Shown: positions 7,526 through 16,033, numbered from the stretch's first letter. The stretch: 43,324 nt of DNA from Phycicoccus sp. CSK15P-2 (GCF_016888005.1 NZ_JAFDVE010000027.1:1-43324), one strand, 5' to 3'. The notes: generated by a model not told the origin, from the letters alone. Made by a program: numbers and translations.

Positions 7526-9658
7526 TCAGTCGCCTCGGAGAGCGTCGAACAGCGGTCCGGCGAGCGGTGCGGAACGGACGTCGTCGAGGTCGACCGGCTC
7601 GCCGTCCGGCCCGGCGAGCGGCAGCCGCCAGTTGGGGTACTCCTCGTGTGTCCCGGGCTGGTTGATGGCCCGCCGGTCGCCCACGAGGTCGGGAAGCGCC
7701 ACGGCGAGCATCCGGCTCGGGGTGCGGGCGAGCCACCGGTGCAGCGCGACGACGGTGTCCTCGACCCCGGCGTCCGCCGCGAGCAGCCCGCGCTCGGCCA
7801 ACGCCGCGCGCACCCGTCCGATGGACGCCTCCTCGACCTCGCGCTCCTCCTCGACCGGCCGGGTCAGGAGCCCGAGACCCTCACGCACCGCGACGTGCTC
7901 GAGCGTGAGGTAGCCGGCGGTCGGCGGCAGGTCGTGCACCGTGACGGTCGACAGGCACAGCTCGCGGTACTCCTCGGGCGTGCGCACCCGGTCTCCGTCG
8001 AACTCGAACCACAGGATGGACGTGCCGAGCAGCCCGCGCTCGACGAGCACGTCCCGCACGTTCGGTGCGACGACGCCGAGGTCCTCGCCGATGACGACCG
8101 CCCCGGCCCGCTGCGCCTCGAGCACGAGGATGCCGACGAGCGCCTCGTGGTCGAGGTACACGTAGGTGCCCTCTGCCGGGCTCGCGCCGAGCGGGATCCA
8201 CCAGAGCCGGAACAGCCCAAGGATGTGGTCGACCCGGATGCCACCGGAGTCGCGCAGCACCGTGCGGATCATGTCGCGGTACGGCGCGTAGCCCTGCTCG
8301 GCGAGTCGGTCCGGCCGCCACGGCGGCTGCGACCAGTTCTGCCCCAGCTGGTTGAACGGATCCGGTGGCGCGCCGACGGTGACGCCGCGGGCCAGCGCGT
8401 CCCCGAGCCCCCAGGCGTCCGCCCCGACCGGATGGACCCCCACCGCGAGGTCGTGGACGACGCCGAGCGCCATCCCCGCCGTCTCCGCCTCGTCCTGCGC
8501 GGCCGCCAGCTGCTGCTCGAGGAGCCACTGCATCCAGCGGTGGAGGTCGACGGCCTCCGGGTGCTCGGCGACGAACGCCGCGACCGCCGGCCCGTCCGGG
8601 TCCTGCAGCTCCTCGGGCCAGGCCGTGAACGGCAGGCCGTGGGCGTCGGCGAGCGCGCACCACGTGGCGAAGCGCAGCAGGCCGTCCCCCTCGCGGGCGC
8701 AGTAGGCGGCGAGCTCCGCGGCGCGCTCCGGCGGGAGTCCGGCGTCGAAGACGAGCTCGAGGGCCTCCCGCTTGACCGTCCACGACGCGTCGCGGTCGAT
8801 CCGGTCGCCGGCGTTGAGCGCGCGCCCCCGGGCCGCGAGCTCGGCCACCCGTCGTCGCGCCGCCGGGTCGAGCGTGCCGGCCTCCGGGATGTCCTCGACG
8901 CGCAGGTACAGCGGGTTGACGAAGCGCCGGGTCGTGGGGAGGTAGGGCGAGGCCTCGATGGGCACGACCGGCTCGGCCGCATGCAGCGGGTTGACGAGGA
9001 CGAAGTCGGCGTCGTGCGAGGTGGCGGCCCAGGACGCGAGCTCCGCGAGGTCGCGCAGGTCGCCGACGCCCCAGGACCCCGCCGAGCGGACCTGGTACAG
9101 CTGCGCCATGAGCCCGACGACCCGGCGCTCGGCGGACTCACCGGGCAGCTCGAGGCGCTCCGGAGTCACGACGAGCGTCGCGGTGGTGCTCGCGGGGTCG
9201 AGCGGCGTGACGTCCGCGTCGGCCACGATCCGGTGCCAGCCGAGGGGGAGGTCGTCCGGCAGCTCGAAGGCCGCCCGGCCCACCGGCGCACCGTCGACGA
9301 CGCGGTCCGGCACCCAGCGGTCGACCTGCGCCAGCTCGCGCCGGCCACCGTCCTCGAGCTCGACGGAGACCCGTACGCCCGACCCCGCCGGGACGTGTAC
9401 CGGCACCGGGTGCGGGCGACCGGCCCGGGTCACGACGGTGGGGGGCAGGGTCTGCCGCCAGGGCGCGTCCGCGTGGTCGGCGAGCGCGGCCTCGACGGCC
9501 GCGTCGTCCGCGGCGTCGACGCCCAGGGCCGCGAGGACGGCGACGATCGACGCCGCCGGCACGGTGACGTGGTGGCCGAGCCAGTTCCAGTACTCGGTGG
9601 CCACTCCGTGGGCCTGGGCGAGCTCGGCGAGCCGGGGGGTCGGGGCGTCGGGCTGCAT
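7526..9658 (-). CDS. malQ: 4-alpha-glucanotransferase (amylomaltase), GH77
   Basis: 710 residues, the length of actinobacterial MalQ with an extra N-terminal beta-domain (about 1-165) before the GH77 barrel. The barrel carries the catalytic residues: nucleophile Asp477 in 'GIRVDHILGLFR', acid/base Glu525 in 'VIGEDLGVV', and Asp576 in 'TVTVHDLPPTAGY'. 'QLGQNWSQPPW' near 437-447 is also typical. MalQ disproportionates maltooligosaccharides, releasing glucose and longer glucans, in maltose or glycogen metabolism. It starts from ATG 9658. A strong hairpin separates it from the upstream symporter gene, so it probably has its own promoter in the short gap. Its 3' end faces the AbiEi-like gene. Confidence 0.95.
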   Translation of the reverse strand: MQPDAPTPRLAELAQAHGVATEYWNWLGHHVTVPAASIVAVLAALGVDAADDAAVEAALADHADAPWRQTLPPTVVTRAGRPHPVPVHVPAGSGVRVSVELEDGGRRELAQVDRWVPDRVVDGAPVGRAAFELPDDLPLGWHRIVADADVTPLDPASTTATLVVTPERLELPGESAERRVVGLMAQLYQVRSAGSWGVGDLRDLAELASWAATSHDADFVLVNPLHAAEPVVPIEASPYLPTTRRFVNPLYLRVEDIPEAGTLDPAARRRVAELAARGRALNAGDRIDRDASWTVKREALELVFDAGLPPERAAELAAYCAREGDGLLRFATWCALADAHGLPFTAWPEELQDPDGPAVAAFVAEHPEAVDLHRWMQWLLEQQLAAAQDEAETAGMALGVVHDLAVGVHPVGADAWGLGDALARGVTVGAPPDPFNQLGQNWSQPPWRPDRLAEQGYAPYRDMIRTVLRDSGGIRVDHILGLFRLWWIPLGASPAEGTYVYLDHEALVGILVLEAQRAGAVVIGEDLGVVAPNVRDVLVERGLLGTSILWFEFDGDRVRTPEEYRELCLSTVTVHDLPPTAGYLTLEHVAVREGLGLLTRPVEEEREVEEASIGRVRAALAERGLLAADAGVEDTVVALHRWLARTPSRMLAVALPDLVGDRRAINQPGTHEEYPNWRLPLAGPDGEPVDLDDVRSAPLAGPLFDALRGD

Positions 9659-9678
9659 GCACCCATCCTGCCAACGAC

Positions 9679-9715
9679 GGCGGCGGGTGCGGACCGCCGG
9701 CCCGCACCCGCCGCC
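9679..9715 (-). terminator. strong GC hairpin after the symporter gene
   Basis: Perfect 14 bp stem: GGCGGCGGGTGCGG (9679-9692) pairs with CCGCACCCGCCGCC (9702-9715) around a 9-base loop. It begins 10 bases beyond the symporter stop on the minus strand and ends 20 bases before malQ. There is no U-tract, as is common for actinobacterial terminators. Confidence 0.75.
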
Positions 9716-9724
9716 ACCTGCGGC

Positions 9725-11371
9725 TCAGTGGGTGGGCGTCGAGGGGCTCAGCGCGTCGAGGTCCTTGACGACGCGCGGGTCGTCCTCGTCGGCGAAGTAG
9801 TCGCCGCGGATGGTCTCGTCCTCGCCCGGGGGTGCCTTGACCACGCCCAGGACGAGGGTCAGCACGACCGCCACGAGGAGGTTGAGGACGAACGCGGTGA
9901 GCGCGATGTACCCGAGCTCGCCGATGACCGGGATGTTCGCGAGCGACGAGCCGAAGTGGTCGACCCCGGAGCGCGGGTTGGCCGCGTTCCACGCCTGCCA
10001 CGTCCCGTAGACCATCCCAACGGCCCATCCGGCGGTCAGCGCCCAGCGGTGCAGCCAGCGGGTGTAGAGCCCGAGGACCACGGCCGGGAACGTCTGGAGG
10101 ATCCAGATGCCGCCGAGGAGCTGGAAGTTGATCGCGTTCTGCTTGTCGAGGACGAGGACGAACACGAGCGCGAACGCCTTGACGAGCAGCGACATGAGCT
10201 TGGAGACCTTGGCCTCCTGCTGCGGTGTGGCGTCCGGCTTGAGCCACTCCTTGTAGATGTTGCGGGTGAAGGTGTTCGCCGCCGCGATCGACATGATCGC
10301 CGCCGGGACGAGCGCCCCGATCGCGATGGCCGCGAACGCGACGCCCGCGAACCACGACGGGAACATGTCCTCGAACAGCTGCGGGATGACGAGCTGGGCG
10401 TTCGGCTCGCCGTCGAGCCCGACCGGCGTGGTGCCGGCCGCGATGGCGACCCAGCCGAGCAGGGCCAGCAGGCCGAGGACGAAGCTGTACGCCGGCAGGA
10501 TCGAGGCGTTGCGCCGGATCGTGTTGCGCGACTTCGCCGACAGGCTGGCCGTGACCGAGTGCGGGTACATGAAGAGCGCGAGCGCCGAGCCGAGCCCGAG
10601 GGTGGCGTAGGCCCAGTGTGCCGACTCCGCCGGGACGAAGGAGCCCACCGGCTTGCCGTCCGGCGCGGCCGCGGTCATCTTCGCCTCCGCCGCCGAGAAC
10701 ACCTCGCCCCAGCCGCCGACCTTCGCGGGCAGGTAGATGATCGCGACGAGGATGACGAGGTAGATGAGGGTGTCCTTAACGAACGCGATGACCGCCGGCG
10801 CCCGTAGACCACTGGAGTAGGTGTAGGCCGCGAGCAGCGCGAAGGCGATGAAGAGCGGGGCGTCCTTGGCGACGATGTTCCCGCCGCCGCCGAGCCCGAC
10901 GACCTCGAGCACCGCCTGGATGCCGACGAGCTGGAGGGCGATGTAGGGCATCGTCGCGAGGAACCCGGTGACCGCCACGGCGAGTGACAGGCCCCGGGAG
11001 CCGAACCGGCCGCGGACGAAGTCGGCGGTGGTCACGTAGCCGTGCCGGTGGCTCACCGACCACAGCCGCGCCATGAAGACGAAGATGATCGGGTAGAGCA
11101 CGATCGTGTAGGGCACGGCGAAGAACCCGGAGACGGCGCCGAGCGCGAACATCGCGGCCGGGACCGCGACGAAGGTGTACGCCGTGTAGAGGTCGCCCCC
11201 GAGCAGGAACCACGTGATCCACGTGCCGAACGAGCGTCCGCCGAGGCCCCACTCGTCGAGGGACTCCATGGAGGTCGGCCGCCGCCAGCGGGTGGCCCAG
11301 AAGCCCAGGCCGGTGACGAGGAGGAACAGGAGGACGAGGACGGTCAGGGCGACGCCGTCGATGCCGCTCAT
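9725..11371 (-). CDS. Sodium:solute symporter (SSS family), probable monocarboxylate/organic acid uptake
   Basis: 548 residues with about 13 predicted membrane helices. SSS features include 'SMESLDEWGLGGRSFGTW' near residue 33, 'WFLLGGDLYTAYTFVAVP', and the conserved 'MYPHSVTASLSAKSRNTIRRN' near 300. That last motif, together with a small DUF3311 partner directly upstream, is the arrangement seen for MctP-like monocarboxylate transporters; the substrate is inferred from this context only. The start ATG 11371 overlaps the DUF3311 stop by 4 bases. The acidic C-terminal tail (GEDETIRGDYFADEDD) is cytoplasmic. A hairpin terminator follows. Confidence 0.88.
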   Translation of the reverse strand: MSGIDGVALTVLVLLFLLVTGLGFWATRWRRPTSMESLDEWGLGGRSFGTWITWFLLGGDLYTAYTFVAVPAAMFALGAVSGFFAVPYTIVLYPIIFVFMARLWSVSHRHGYVTTADFVRGRFGSRGLSLAVAVTGFLATMPYIALQLVGIQAVLEVVGLGGGGNIVAKDAPLFIAFALLAAYTYSSGLRAPAVIAFVKDTLIYLVILVAIIYLPAKVGGWGEVFSAAEAKMTAAAPDGKPVGSFVPAESAHWAYATLGLGSALALFMYPHSVTASLSAKSRNTIRRNASILPAYSFVLGLLALLGWVAIAAGTTPVGLDGEPNAQLVIPQLFEDMFPSWFAGVAFAAIAIGALVPAAIMSIAAANTFTRNIYKEWLKPDATPQQEAKVSKLMSLLVKAFALVFVLVLDKQNAINFQLLGGIWILQTFPAVVLGLYTRWLHRWALTAGWAVGMVYGTWQAWNAANPRSGVDHFGSSLANIPVIGELGYIALTAFVLNLLVAVVLTLVLGVVKAPPGEDETIRGDYFADEDDPRVVKDLDALSPSTPTH

Positions 11372-11691
11372 CGGCCCTCCCCCGTCCCGGCGGTGGCGTC
11401 GTCGCCGGTCATCGGCCGGTGCGGGCGGGCGACGAGGACGATGCGGTACGCCGTGTACGTCAGCGCCGAGGTGATGAACACCCACAGGAACTGGTACCAG
11501 ACGAAGAAGGGGAACGCGCCGAGCTTGGGGTCGACCCGGCTGTAGCTGCCGACCCACATCAGGGCGACGATCGGGACGAGGAGCAGCACGCCGGCGAGCA
11601 CGAGCAGGCCGGTGCGTGCCGGCGGGACGGTGTCGTGGTCGACGGCCGCGCGCCCCGGTTCCTCGGGGACCTTCCGGTCGGTGGGGCTCAT
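11368..11691 (-). CDS. DUF3311 small membrane protein, symporter partner
   Basis: 107 residues with two hydrophobic helices (about 27-46 and 62-85) and the family pattern 'RTGLLVLAGVLLLVPIVALM' then 'FPFFVWYQFLWVFITSALTY'. DUF3311 proteins are encoded immediately upstream of SSS symporters, to which they probably act as a small subunit; the biochemical role is not established. The ATG at 11691 is chosen because GGAGG stands 4 bases before it. The open frame continues upstream into the intergenic region without similarity. The gene overlaps the symporter start (ATGA). Confidence 0.85.
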   Translation of the reverse strand: MSPTDRKVPEEPGRAAVDHDTVPPARTGLLVLAGVLLLVPIVALMWVGSYSRVDPKLGAFPFFVWYQFLWVFITSALTYTAYRIVLVARPHRPMTGDDATAGTGEGR

Positions 11692-11800
11692 GGAACCTCC
11701 TTGTTCCACACGGAGACCCGGCGGGCCCGGGCCAGGGGACACGGTAGGAGCCGGAGGGCCGGGGCGGGGGGTTTCGTGCCTGGTGGTTCGGCCGTCGGAC

Positions 11801-12441
11801 GTGCGGTGCAGGTTGGGCCCGTCCACCATCGTCTTCCTCCACGCCCACCCCGACGACGAGGCGTCCCAGACGTCCGGCTCGATGGCCCGCGCGGTCGACG
11901 ACGGCCACCGCGTCGTCCTCGTCACCGCCACCGACGGGGACCACGGCATGCCCCCGGAGGACCTCGCGGAGGGCGAGACCGTCGTCGACCGCCGTCGCCG
12001 CGAGCTCGAGGCGTCCTCCCGGGCGATCGGCCTGCACCGCGTCGTGTGGCTCGGCTACGCCGACTCCGGGATGTCGGGGTGGGAGCAGAACTCGGGCGAG
12101 GGTGCGTTCGTCGGGGTCGACGTCGACGAGGCGGCGGCGCGCGTGGCGTCCGTCCTCGACGAGGAGGACGCCGACGTCGTCGTGGGCTACGACTGGCACG
12201 GGGGCTACGGCCATCCGGACCACGTGCAGGTCCATCGCGTGCTGCACCGGGCCACGGACCTCGCGGCCCGCCGGCCCCGGGTGCTCGAGGCGACGATGAA
12301 CCGCGACGCCATGCGGGCGATGTCGGGATGATGCTCGCGTTGCCGGCCGAGGTCTTCACCACCATGTTCGGCTTCGAGCACTACGTCGAGCCCGGCCGCG
12401 AGCCCGGGATGGTCGAGGGCTGGCCCTTCGAGCAGGTCTGA
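11801..12441 (+). pseudogene. PIG-L (LmbE-like) deacetylase, broken by internal deletion and frameshift
   Basis: The first part (11801-12331, starting at GTG 11801 or TTG 11813) reads as a PIG-L N-acetylglucosaminyl-type deacetylase. It has the zinc/catalytic motif HAHPDDEA, then 'TATDGDHG', 'LGYADSGMSGW' and 'GGYGHPDHVQVHRV', ending in 'EATMNRDAMRAM' at a premature stop. The normal end of the family resumes in another frame at 12328-12441: 'LALPAEVFTTMFGFEHYVEPG...MVEGWPFE'. About 60-70 residues that normally lie between are missing. The simplest reading is a deletion with frameshift at about 12320-12335. The N-terminal fragment retains the metal motif but lacks the C-terminal third, so activity is unlikely. 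Confidence 0.7.
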
Positions 12442-12456
12442 GACTCCCCCCGGCGC

Positions 12457-13344
12457 TCAGTGCACGACGGCCACCGGCCGGTCGGCCGAGCCGACGACCC
12501 GGCGGCTCACGCTGCCGAGCAGGAGCCCGGCGAACCCGCCGTGCCCGCGGCTGCCGACGACGAGGAGGTCGGCGTCCTGCTCCAACGCGACGTCGGCGAG
12601 AACCGCCGCGGTGGGGCCGTGGCGGACGACGGTCGTGGTGGGCACGTCGGGGTGGTCGGGTGCGACGCGCGCCACGGCCTCGTCGAGTGCCGCCGCGTAG
12701 CGGTCGTCGATCTCGACGAACGAGTCCACCACGGGGTAGGTGACGAGCATCCCGGTCTCGATCTCGCTGCGCCACGCGACGACGCACGTGACCGACCCAC
12801 CGTCGGGGTCGACGGCGCCGAGCGCGAAGTCCAGGGCGCGCAGGCTGGGCTCACTGCCGTCCACGCCCACGACGACGTGTCGGGCCCGGCGGGCCGCCGT
12901 CCCCGCGGGCACGACGAGCACGGGGCAGTGCGCATGGGCCATGACCGGCATGACGACGGAGCCGAAGCCGCGGTGGGCCGGTGACCCCATGACGAGCAGC
13001 GCGGCGGTCTCCGAGGCGTGGACCAGACCGCTGGCGGTGGGACCCCAGGGCACCTCGACCTGCGGGTCGAGCCCGGGATGCTCCGCCCGCACGGCTGCGG
13101 CGACCTCGTCGAGGTGGGTGCGCGTGCTGCGCTCCAGATCCTCGGAGAGGTTGGGCTCGCCCACGGCGAGGGCCTGCACCGAGCCGAACTGCAGGCCGGC
13201 GTCGACGACCGAGACCAGGCGGAGCGGCTCACCCGTGCGCTCGGCCTCCGCGACCGCCCACGCGGTGACGGCGTCGTCGTGGGCGGAGGCGTCGAGCGCC
13301 GCGAGGACGCCTCGTGCCGTGGTCGCGTCGGCTGCCTCGTTCAT
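12457..13344 (-). CDS. Universal stress protein with two tandem Usp domains
   Basis: 295 residues, two UspA domains in tandem (about 10-145 and 150-295). The second ends with the canonical ATP-binding pattern G-2x-G-9x-G-S in 'GSRGHGGFAGLLLGSVSRR'. The first carries a slightly degenerate version, 'GSPAHRGFGSVVMPVM'. Tandem ATP-binding USPs are common in actinobacteria, often under hypoxia or dormancy regulators; no such binding site was identified here. Start ATG 13344 is supported by AGGAGG six bases upstream. The gene converges on the broken PIG-L gene with a 15-base gap. Confidence 0.92.
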   Translation of the reverse strand: MNEAADATTARGVLAALDASAHDDAVTAWAVAEAERTGEPLRLVSVVDAGLQFGSVQALAVGEPNLSEDLERSTRTHLDEVAAAVRAEHPGLDPQVEVPWGPTASGLVHASETAALLVMGSPAHRGFGSVVMPVMAHAHCPVLVVPAGTAARRARHVVVGVDGSEPSLRALDFALGAVDPDGGSVTCVVAWRSEIETGMLVTYPVVDSFVEIDDRYAAALDEAVARVAPDHPDVPTTTVVRHGPTAAVLADVALEQDADLLVVGSRGHGGFAGLLLGSVSRRVVGSADRPVAVVH

Positions 13345-13517
13345 CGTGACCTCCTGTGGCACCAGTCTGCTCCCGGTGACGCGCGGACGCAGTCCCCGGA
13401 CTCACAGCGGCGCCCGCGGCCCGAGCCGGTGAGACCGTCGGGCCAGGTCACGCGGGCTGAACGGGATCCGCCATGATGGCTTCCACACACGACGGCGAGC
13501 GGATGCAGGGAGGCGGC

Positions 13518-14186
13518 GTGGCGACGGAGTCCTACGACCCGAGCTACTACGACGTGCTCGGCGTGCCCGAGGACGCCGACGGCGCCACCATCCGCAAGGC
13601 CTTCGCGCGGGGGATGCGCGAGGCCCACCCGGACCAGCACGCGGGCGACGAGGCCGCCCAGCGGGCCGCCGCCGAGAAGCGCGCACGTCTGCTCACCGAG
13701 GCGCGCAGCATCCTCACCGGCCCGGACCGTCAGGGGTACGACGAGCGGCTGCGGCTGCACCGCGGGTCCGCACCGGCCCCGTCCCCGGTCACGCCCGCAC
13801 CACCGCCGTCCGGCGGCACCTCACGCGGCGCGGACCAGGAGTCGGTCCTGCCGCTGACCCGCGAGCGCTGGGAGCGTGGTGGCACGCTCGTCCCGAACAA
13901 CGGCGGGCGGCCGATCGTCGTGCCGGCCCGGCCCGCCCACGGCAGCGTCCTGACCTTCGAGGGCCGGGGTGGGCCGGGGAGGAACGGCTCGCCGGCCGGC
14001 GACCTCCACGTCCGTGTGGTCCACGTCGACTCCGACGGGGACGAGCTGCCCGAGGGGCACGCCGCCGCGTCCCGGGCCTCGGCGTTGGGCCGCGTGGTGC
14101 GTGGGCTCTCCCCCGTGGAGGCCGGGGTGGCCGGCGTGGTCGTGTTCGTCGCGGTGGTGTTCGTCGCGGTGCTCGCCCTGACGTAG
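13518..14186 (+). CDS. Membrane-anchored J-domain protein with partial DnaJ C-terminal domain
   Basis: 222 residues from GTG 13518, preferred because GGGAGG stands five bases upstream; an ATG at 13473 would add 15 residues. A J-domain occupies about 7-70 with the essential HPD at 37-39 ('REAHPDQH'). After a Pro-rich linker (about 88-105) comes a stretch resembling the beta-domain of the DnaJ C-terminus ('LTRERWERGGTL', 'GSVLTFEGRGGPGRNG', 'GDLHVRVVHVDSD'). There is no G/F-rich or zinc-finger region. It ends in a single membrane helix (about 200-222). The J-domain should stimulate an Hsp70 (DnaK); the tail suggests doing so at the membrane. Its stop is 4 bases before the left boundary repeat of the accessory island. 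Confidence 0.82.
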   Translation: MATESYDPSYYDVLGVPEDADGATIRKAFARGMREAHPDQHAGDEAAQRAAAEKRARLLTEARSILTGPDRQGYDERLRLHRGSAPAPSPVTPAPPPSGGTSRGADQESVLPLTRERWERGGTLVPNNGGRPIVVPARPAHGSVLTFEGRGGPGRNGSPAGDLHVRVVHVDSDGDELPEGHAAASRASALGRVVRGLSPVEAGVAGVVVFVAVVFVAVLALT

Positions 14187-14189
14187 CCG

Positions 14190-14205
14190 TCAGACGTTGA
14201 AGCGG
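14190..14205. repeat. left boundary direct repeat of the accessory island (ychF 3'-end sequence)
   Basis: TCAGACGTTGAAGCGG here is identical to 21039-21054, which is the last 16 bases of ychF including its stop (same orientation). The preceding bases also match with a 2-base gap (AGCCG-- versus AGCCGAT). Everything between the copies is accessory in character. This looks like an attachment-site duplication, or a scar of the ancestral junction between the convergent J-protein and ychF genes. No integrase gene is present. Confidence 0.5.
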
Positions 14206-14586
14206 CCACCCGTCGAACTCCGATGGGCTCATCGCCACGATGACCACGGTAGTCCGCAAGGCCGCGCCGAAGTCGACCCATCGGCCCGTCGCCGAGGATG
14301 TCGAGATCGTCCTCACCTGAGGAGGCGCGCGCTGTGATCCTCGACCCGCCCGTAACGGAGCGCCATCGCGGTGCCACCCTTCACCGCACCCTCGGGGAGC
14401 ATCTACGCTCGCGCAGAGGGAGCCCGAGCTGCACGCCCCCTTCACCGCACCCTCGGGGAGCATCTGCCCCACGACGACCATGGCCATGGTCGTCTGCCGG
14501 CGGAGCGACCCGGTGTCATCGGACTCGGGGTTGCGGATCCGTTCCTCGAGCGACCTCAGGTTGGGTGGTGGCGTCGAGTACGTCAT
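14206..14586 (-). pseudogene. AbiEii-type nucleotidyltransferase toxin, degraded remnant
   Basis: From ATG 14586, overlapping the AbiEi stop as in intact abiE operons, the frame reads 'MTYSTPPPNLRSLEERI...' up to 'VVGQMLPEGAVKG' and then loses homology. A 28 bp segment coding for 'MLPEGAVKG' occurs again 61 bases further on (14377-14404). From that second copy another frame continues 'GGTAMALRYG' before a stop, and short fragments like 'EDDLDIL' and 'VDFGAALRT' follow in other frames. AbiEii toxins have a GG-x-A-L-x-x-R...T-x-D-x-D nucleotidyltransferase signature, so this is an N-terminal fragment scrambled by a partial duplication and frameshifts. It has no functional toxin core. Confidence 0.6.
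14377..14465. repeat. 28 bp direct duplication inside the toxin remnant
   Basis: Positions 14377-14404 and 14438-14465 are identical over 28 bases (beginning CCCTTCACCGCACC, ending GGGGAGCATCT), 61 bases apart. The 33 bases between are unrelated to the repeat. Read on the minus strand both copies encode the toxin segment QMLPEGAVKG. Only two copies exist, so it is not an array. Confidence 0.9.
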
Positions 14587-15143
14587 GAGCCAGCCGTCCC
14601 ATCAAGAGCCTTTCCGAGCTCGCGCTGGAGCTTCGCGTACTCGGCACGGGTCACCAGGCCCTCCTTGCGAGCATCCCGGGCCGCCTCTCGTAGTCGCGTC
14701 GGCTCGATCCGGCCGCGACAGTCCAGGATCGCGTCAGCCACCCGCATCGCCAGCAGGCCCGCGTACCGAGTGAGGCTGGGAGCCTCACCAGGAGGCGGCG
14801 CGCTCACCGCCATGAACGCTGGGAACCGGGCCCGTGTCCGTTTCGGCGCGACGACACGGATCGTCCGAGGGTTCACGTCAGCAAGACCGAACAGCGCCAA
14901 CACGGAGTCGCCACGCAGGTAGGAGTTCTCCCCCACCCTCAGCAGTGCCTCGGCGAACTGGTCGAAAGGAGTGCCGGGCGCGTCCGGAACCCGGTAGATC
15001 CCATACGCGACATTGACGAGAGCGCCTCGGGCAGCCAGCTTGCGGAGCTCGACCGCCGGAACACCAGCCGAGGCCGCCTGCTTCGTGGTGATGAAGCCGT
15101 ACTCCCCGAGCGCGATCTCGCGCACCAGGTCCCGGTACTTCAC
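14583..15143 (-). CDS. Type IV toxin-antitoxin antitoxin, AbiEi family
   Basis: 186 residues from GTG 15143. The N-terminal winged helix ('LGEYGFITTKQAASAGVP...LRKLAARGALVNVAYGIYRV') and the AbiEi C-terminal pattern ('YLRGDSVLALFGLADVNPRTIRVVAP') match AbiEi antitoxins, which repress their own operon and counter the AbiEii nucleotidyltransferase without binding it. Its stop overlaps the ATG of the toxin gene (ATGA), the usual abiE coupling, but the toxin is degraded. The gene has no frame damage. It may persist as an orphan antitoxin or regulator, possibly acting against the neighbouring nucleotidyltransferase encoded 155 bases upstream on the same strand. Confidence 0.82.
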   Translation of the reverse strand: MKYRDLVREIALGEYGFITTKQAASAGVPAVELRKLAARGALVNVAYGIYRVPDAPGTPFDQFAEALLRVGENSYLRGDSVLALFGLADVNPRTIRVVAPKRTRARFPAFMAVSAPPPGEAPSLTRYAGLLAMRVADAILDCRGRIEPTRLREAARDARKEGLVTRAEYAKLQRELGKALDGTAGS

Positions 15144-15298
15144 GCCTTGTGCCAGGAGTCACGTGGAGACAATCGCGACCGCCTGCCCATGACCGCATCT
15201 GGCACAGCCTGGCCGGACCTCCTGCGGACTGTTTGCGGACCGCTGGACGGTCGGAGACCCTGAGGTCTTCCTCGCGGACTCACCGACGTCACGTGGGG

Positions 15299-16033
15299 CT
15301 AGACCGAGCGTCGACCGAGGCCTTCGATCTTCGCGGACCTTGCGGACAGGTCGCGGATGCTCTGCCAGACAACTGCCCGGGGCGCATCGATCTTGAGTGC
15401 TTGCATGCACTCGTCGAGACGGTGCGGGCGATCGCGGAGGTAGGCGACTGCTTTGTCGAGGCTCTTGCCGACCGTCTCGCCGTATGCATCGACCGCCTTG
15501 TACGCGCCGGCCTTCAGGGCGGCGGTGTCGGGTTTCATCATGGCCAGGTCGATCAGGTCGCGGCTGAACGTGGAGGTGTCTGCCCAGCGGTCGTCGTTGG
15601 CGAGCAGCTTGGTGGCCACCTGGTCGGTGCGCGTCAGGAGCCGTATCCCGCAAATCTCTTGGTCCGTAGAGGGATTGTCGAGATCGATGCGACCCTCATG
15701 GATGATCTCGAGCTTGATCGCAACCCCAGCCACGATCACCGACGTCCGGATCCCGTAGCCGTCGACAGAGGGTGTTCGGCCCAACTCCAGTTCGCGTGTA
15801 GCCAGAGCGTCGAGCCCATTGTCCCTGACGATCTGGCGCAGCTTTCGGTACGACTGCAGGTCGGAGACCAGGAAGTCGATATCGACCGACTCGCGGAACT
15901 CACCGTTGGCGAGCACGATCGCGGTGCCGCCTCCGAACCAGCAGTTGTGCTCGGCCAGGAGCGGCGCGTCGAGCATCGAGAGCACTTCGCCCACCCGTTG
16001 GTGGTGGAGCCGCCTAAACAAGGAGCCTTCCAT
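15299..16033 (-). CDS. AbiEii/AbiGii-like nucleotidyltransferase toxin (partner of the XRE protein)
   Basis: 244 residues. The nucleotidyltransferase signature is intact: 'FGGGTAIVLANGEFRESVDIDF' near 28-50 (GG-x-A...S-x-D-I-D), 'IKLEIIHEGRIDL' near 108-120, and the K...R-D-x-x-D-L pattern of AbiEii proteins in 'ATKLLANDDRW' and 'SRDLIDLAMM'. Related MenT/AbiEii toxins add nucleotides to tRNA or another substrate and block growth; the substrate here is unknown. The gene overlaps the XRE gene by 20 bases. No Shine-Dalgarno is seen, so expression probably depends on coupling. Base composition is more AT-rich than the flanking chromosome, fitting horizontal transfer. Confidence 0.8.
   Translation of the reverse strand: MEGSLFRRLHHQRVGEVLSMLDAPLLAEHNCWFGGGTAIVLANGEFRESVDIDFLVSDLQSYRKLRQIVRDNGLDALATRELELGRTPSVDGYGIRTSVIVAGVAIKLEIIHEGRIDLDNPSTDQEICGIRLLTRTDQVATKLLANDDRWADTSTFSRDLIDLAMMKPDTAALKAGAYKAVDAYGETVGKSLDKAVAYLRDRPHRLDECMQALKIDAPRAVVWQSIRDLSARSAKIEGLGRRSV

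Noticed and set aside
6362-10807. A 1481-codon open frame on the plus strand
   Set aside because: It runs across the AbiEi-like gene in another frame and then antisense through malQ and the symporter gene. Its composition (Arg, Glu, Gly, Asp) is the usual shadow of high-GC codon bias and no domain is visible.
11612-11800. Upstream extension of the PIG-L frame
   Set aside because: It is antisense to the DUF3311 gene and lacks family similarity; the conserved region starts after 11801.
14377-14465. Repeat-spacer-repeat pattern considered as a CRISPR
   Set aside because: Only two copies, no cas genes, and the repeat encodes part of the toxin remnant; it is a duplication.
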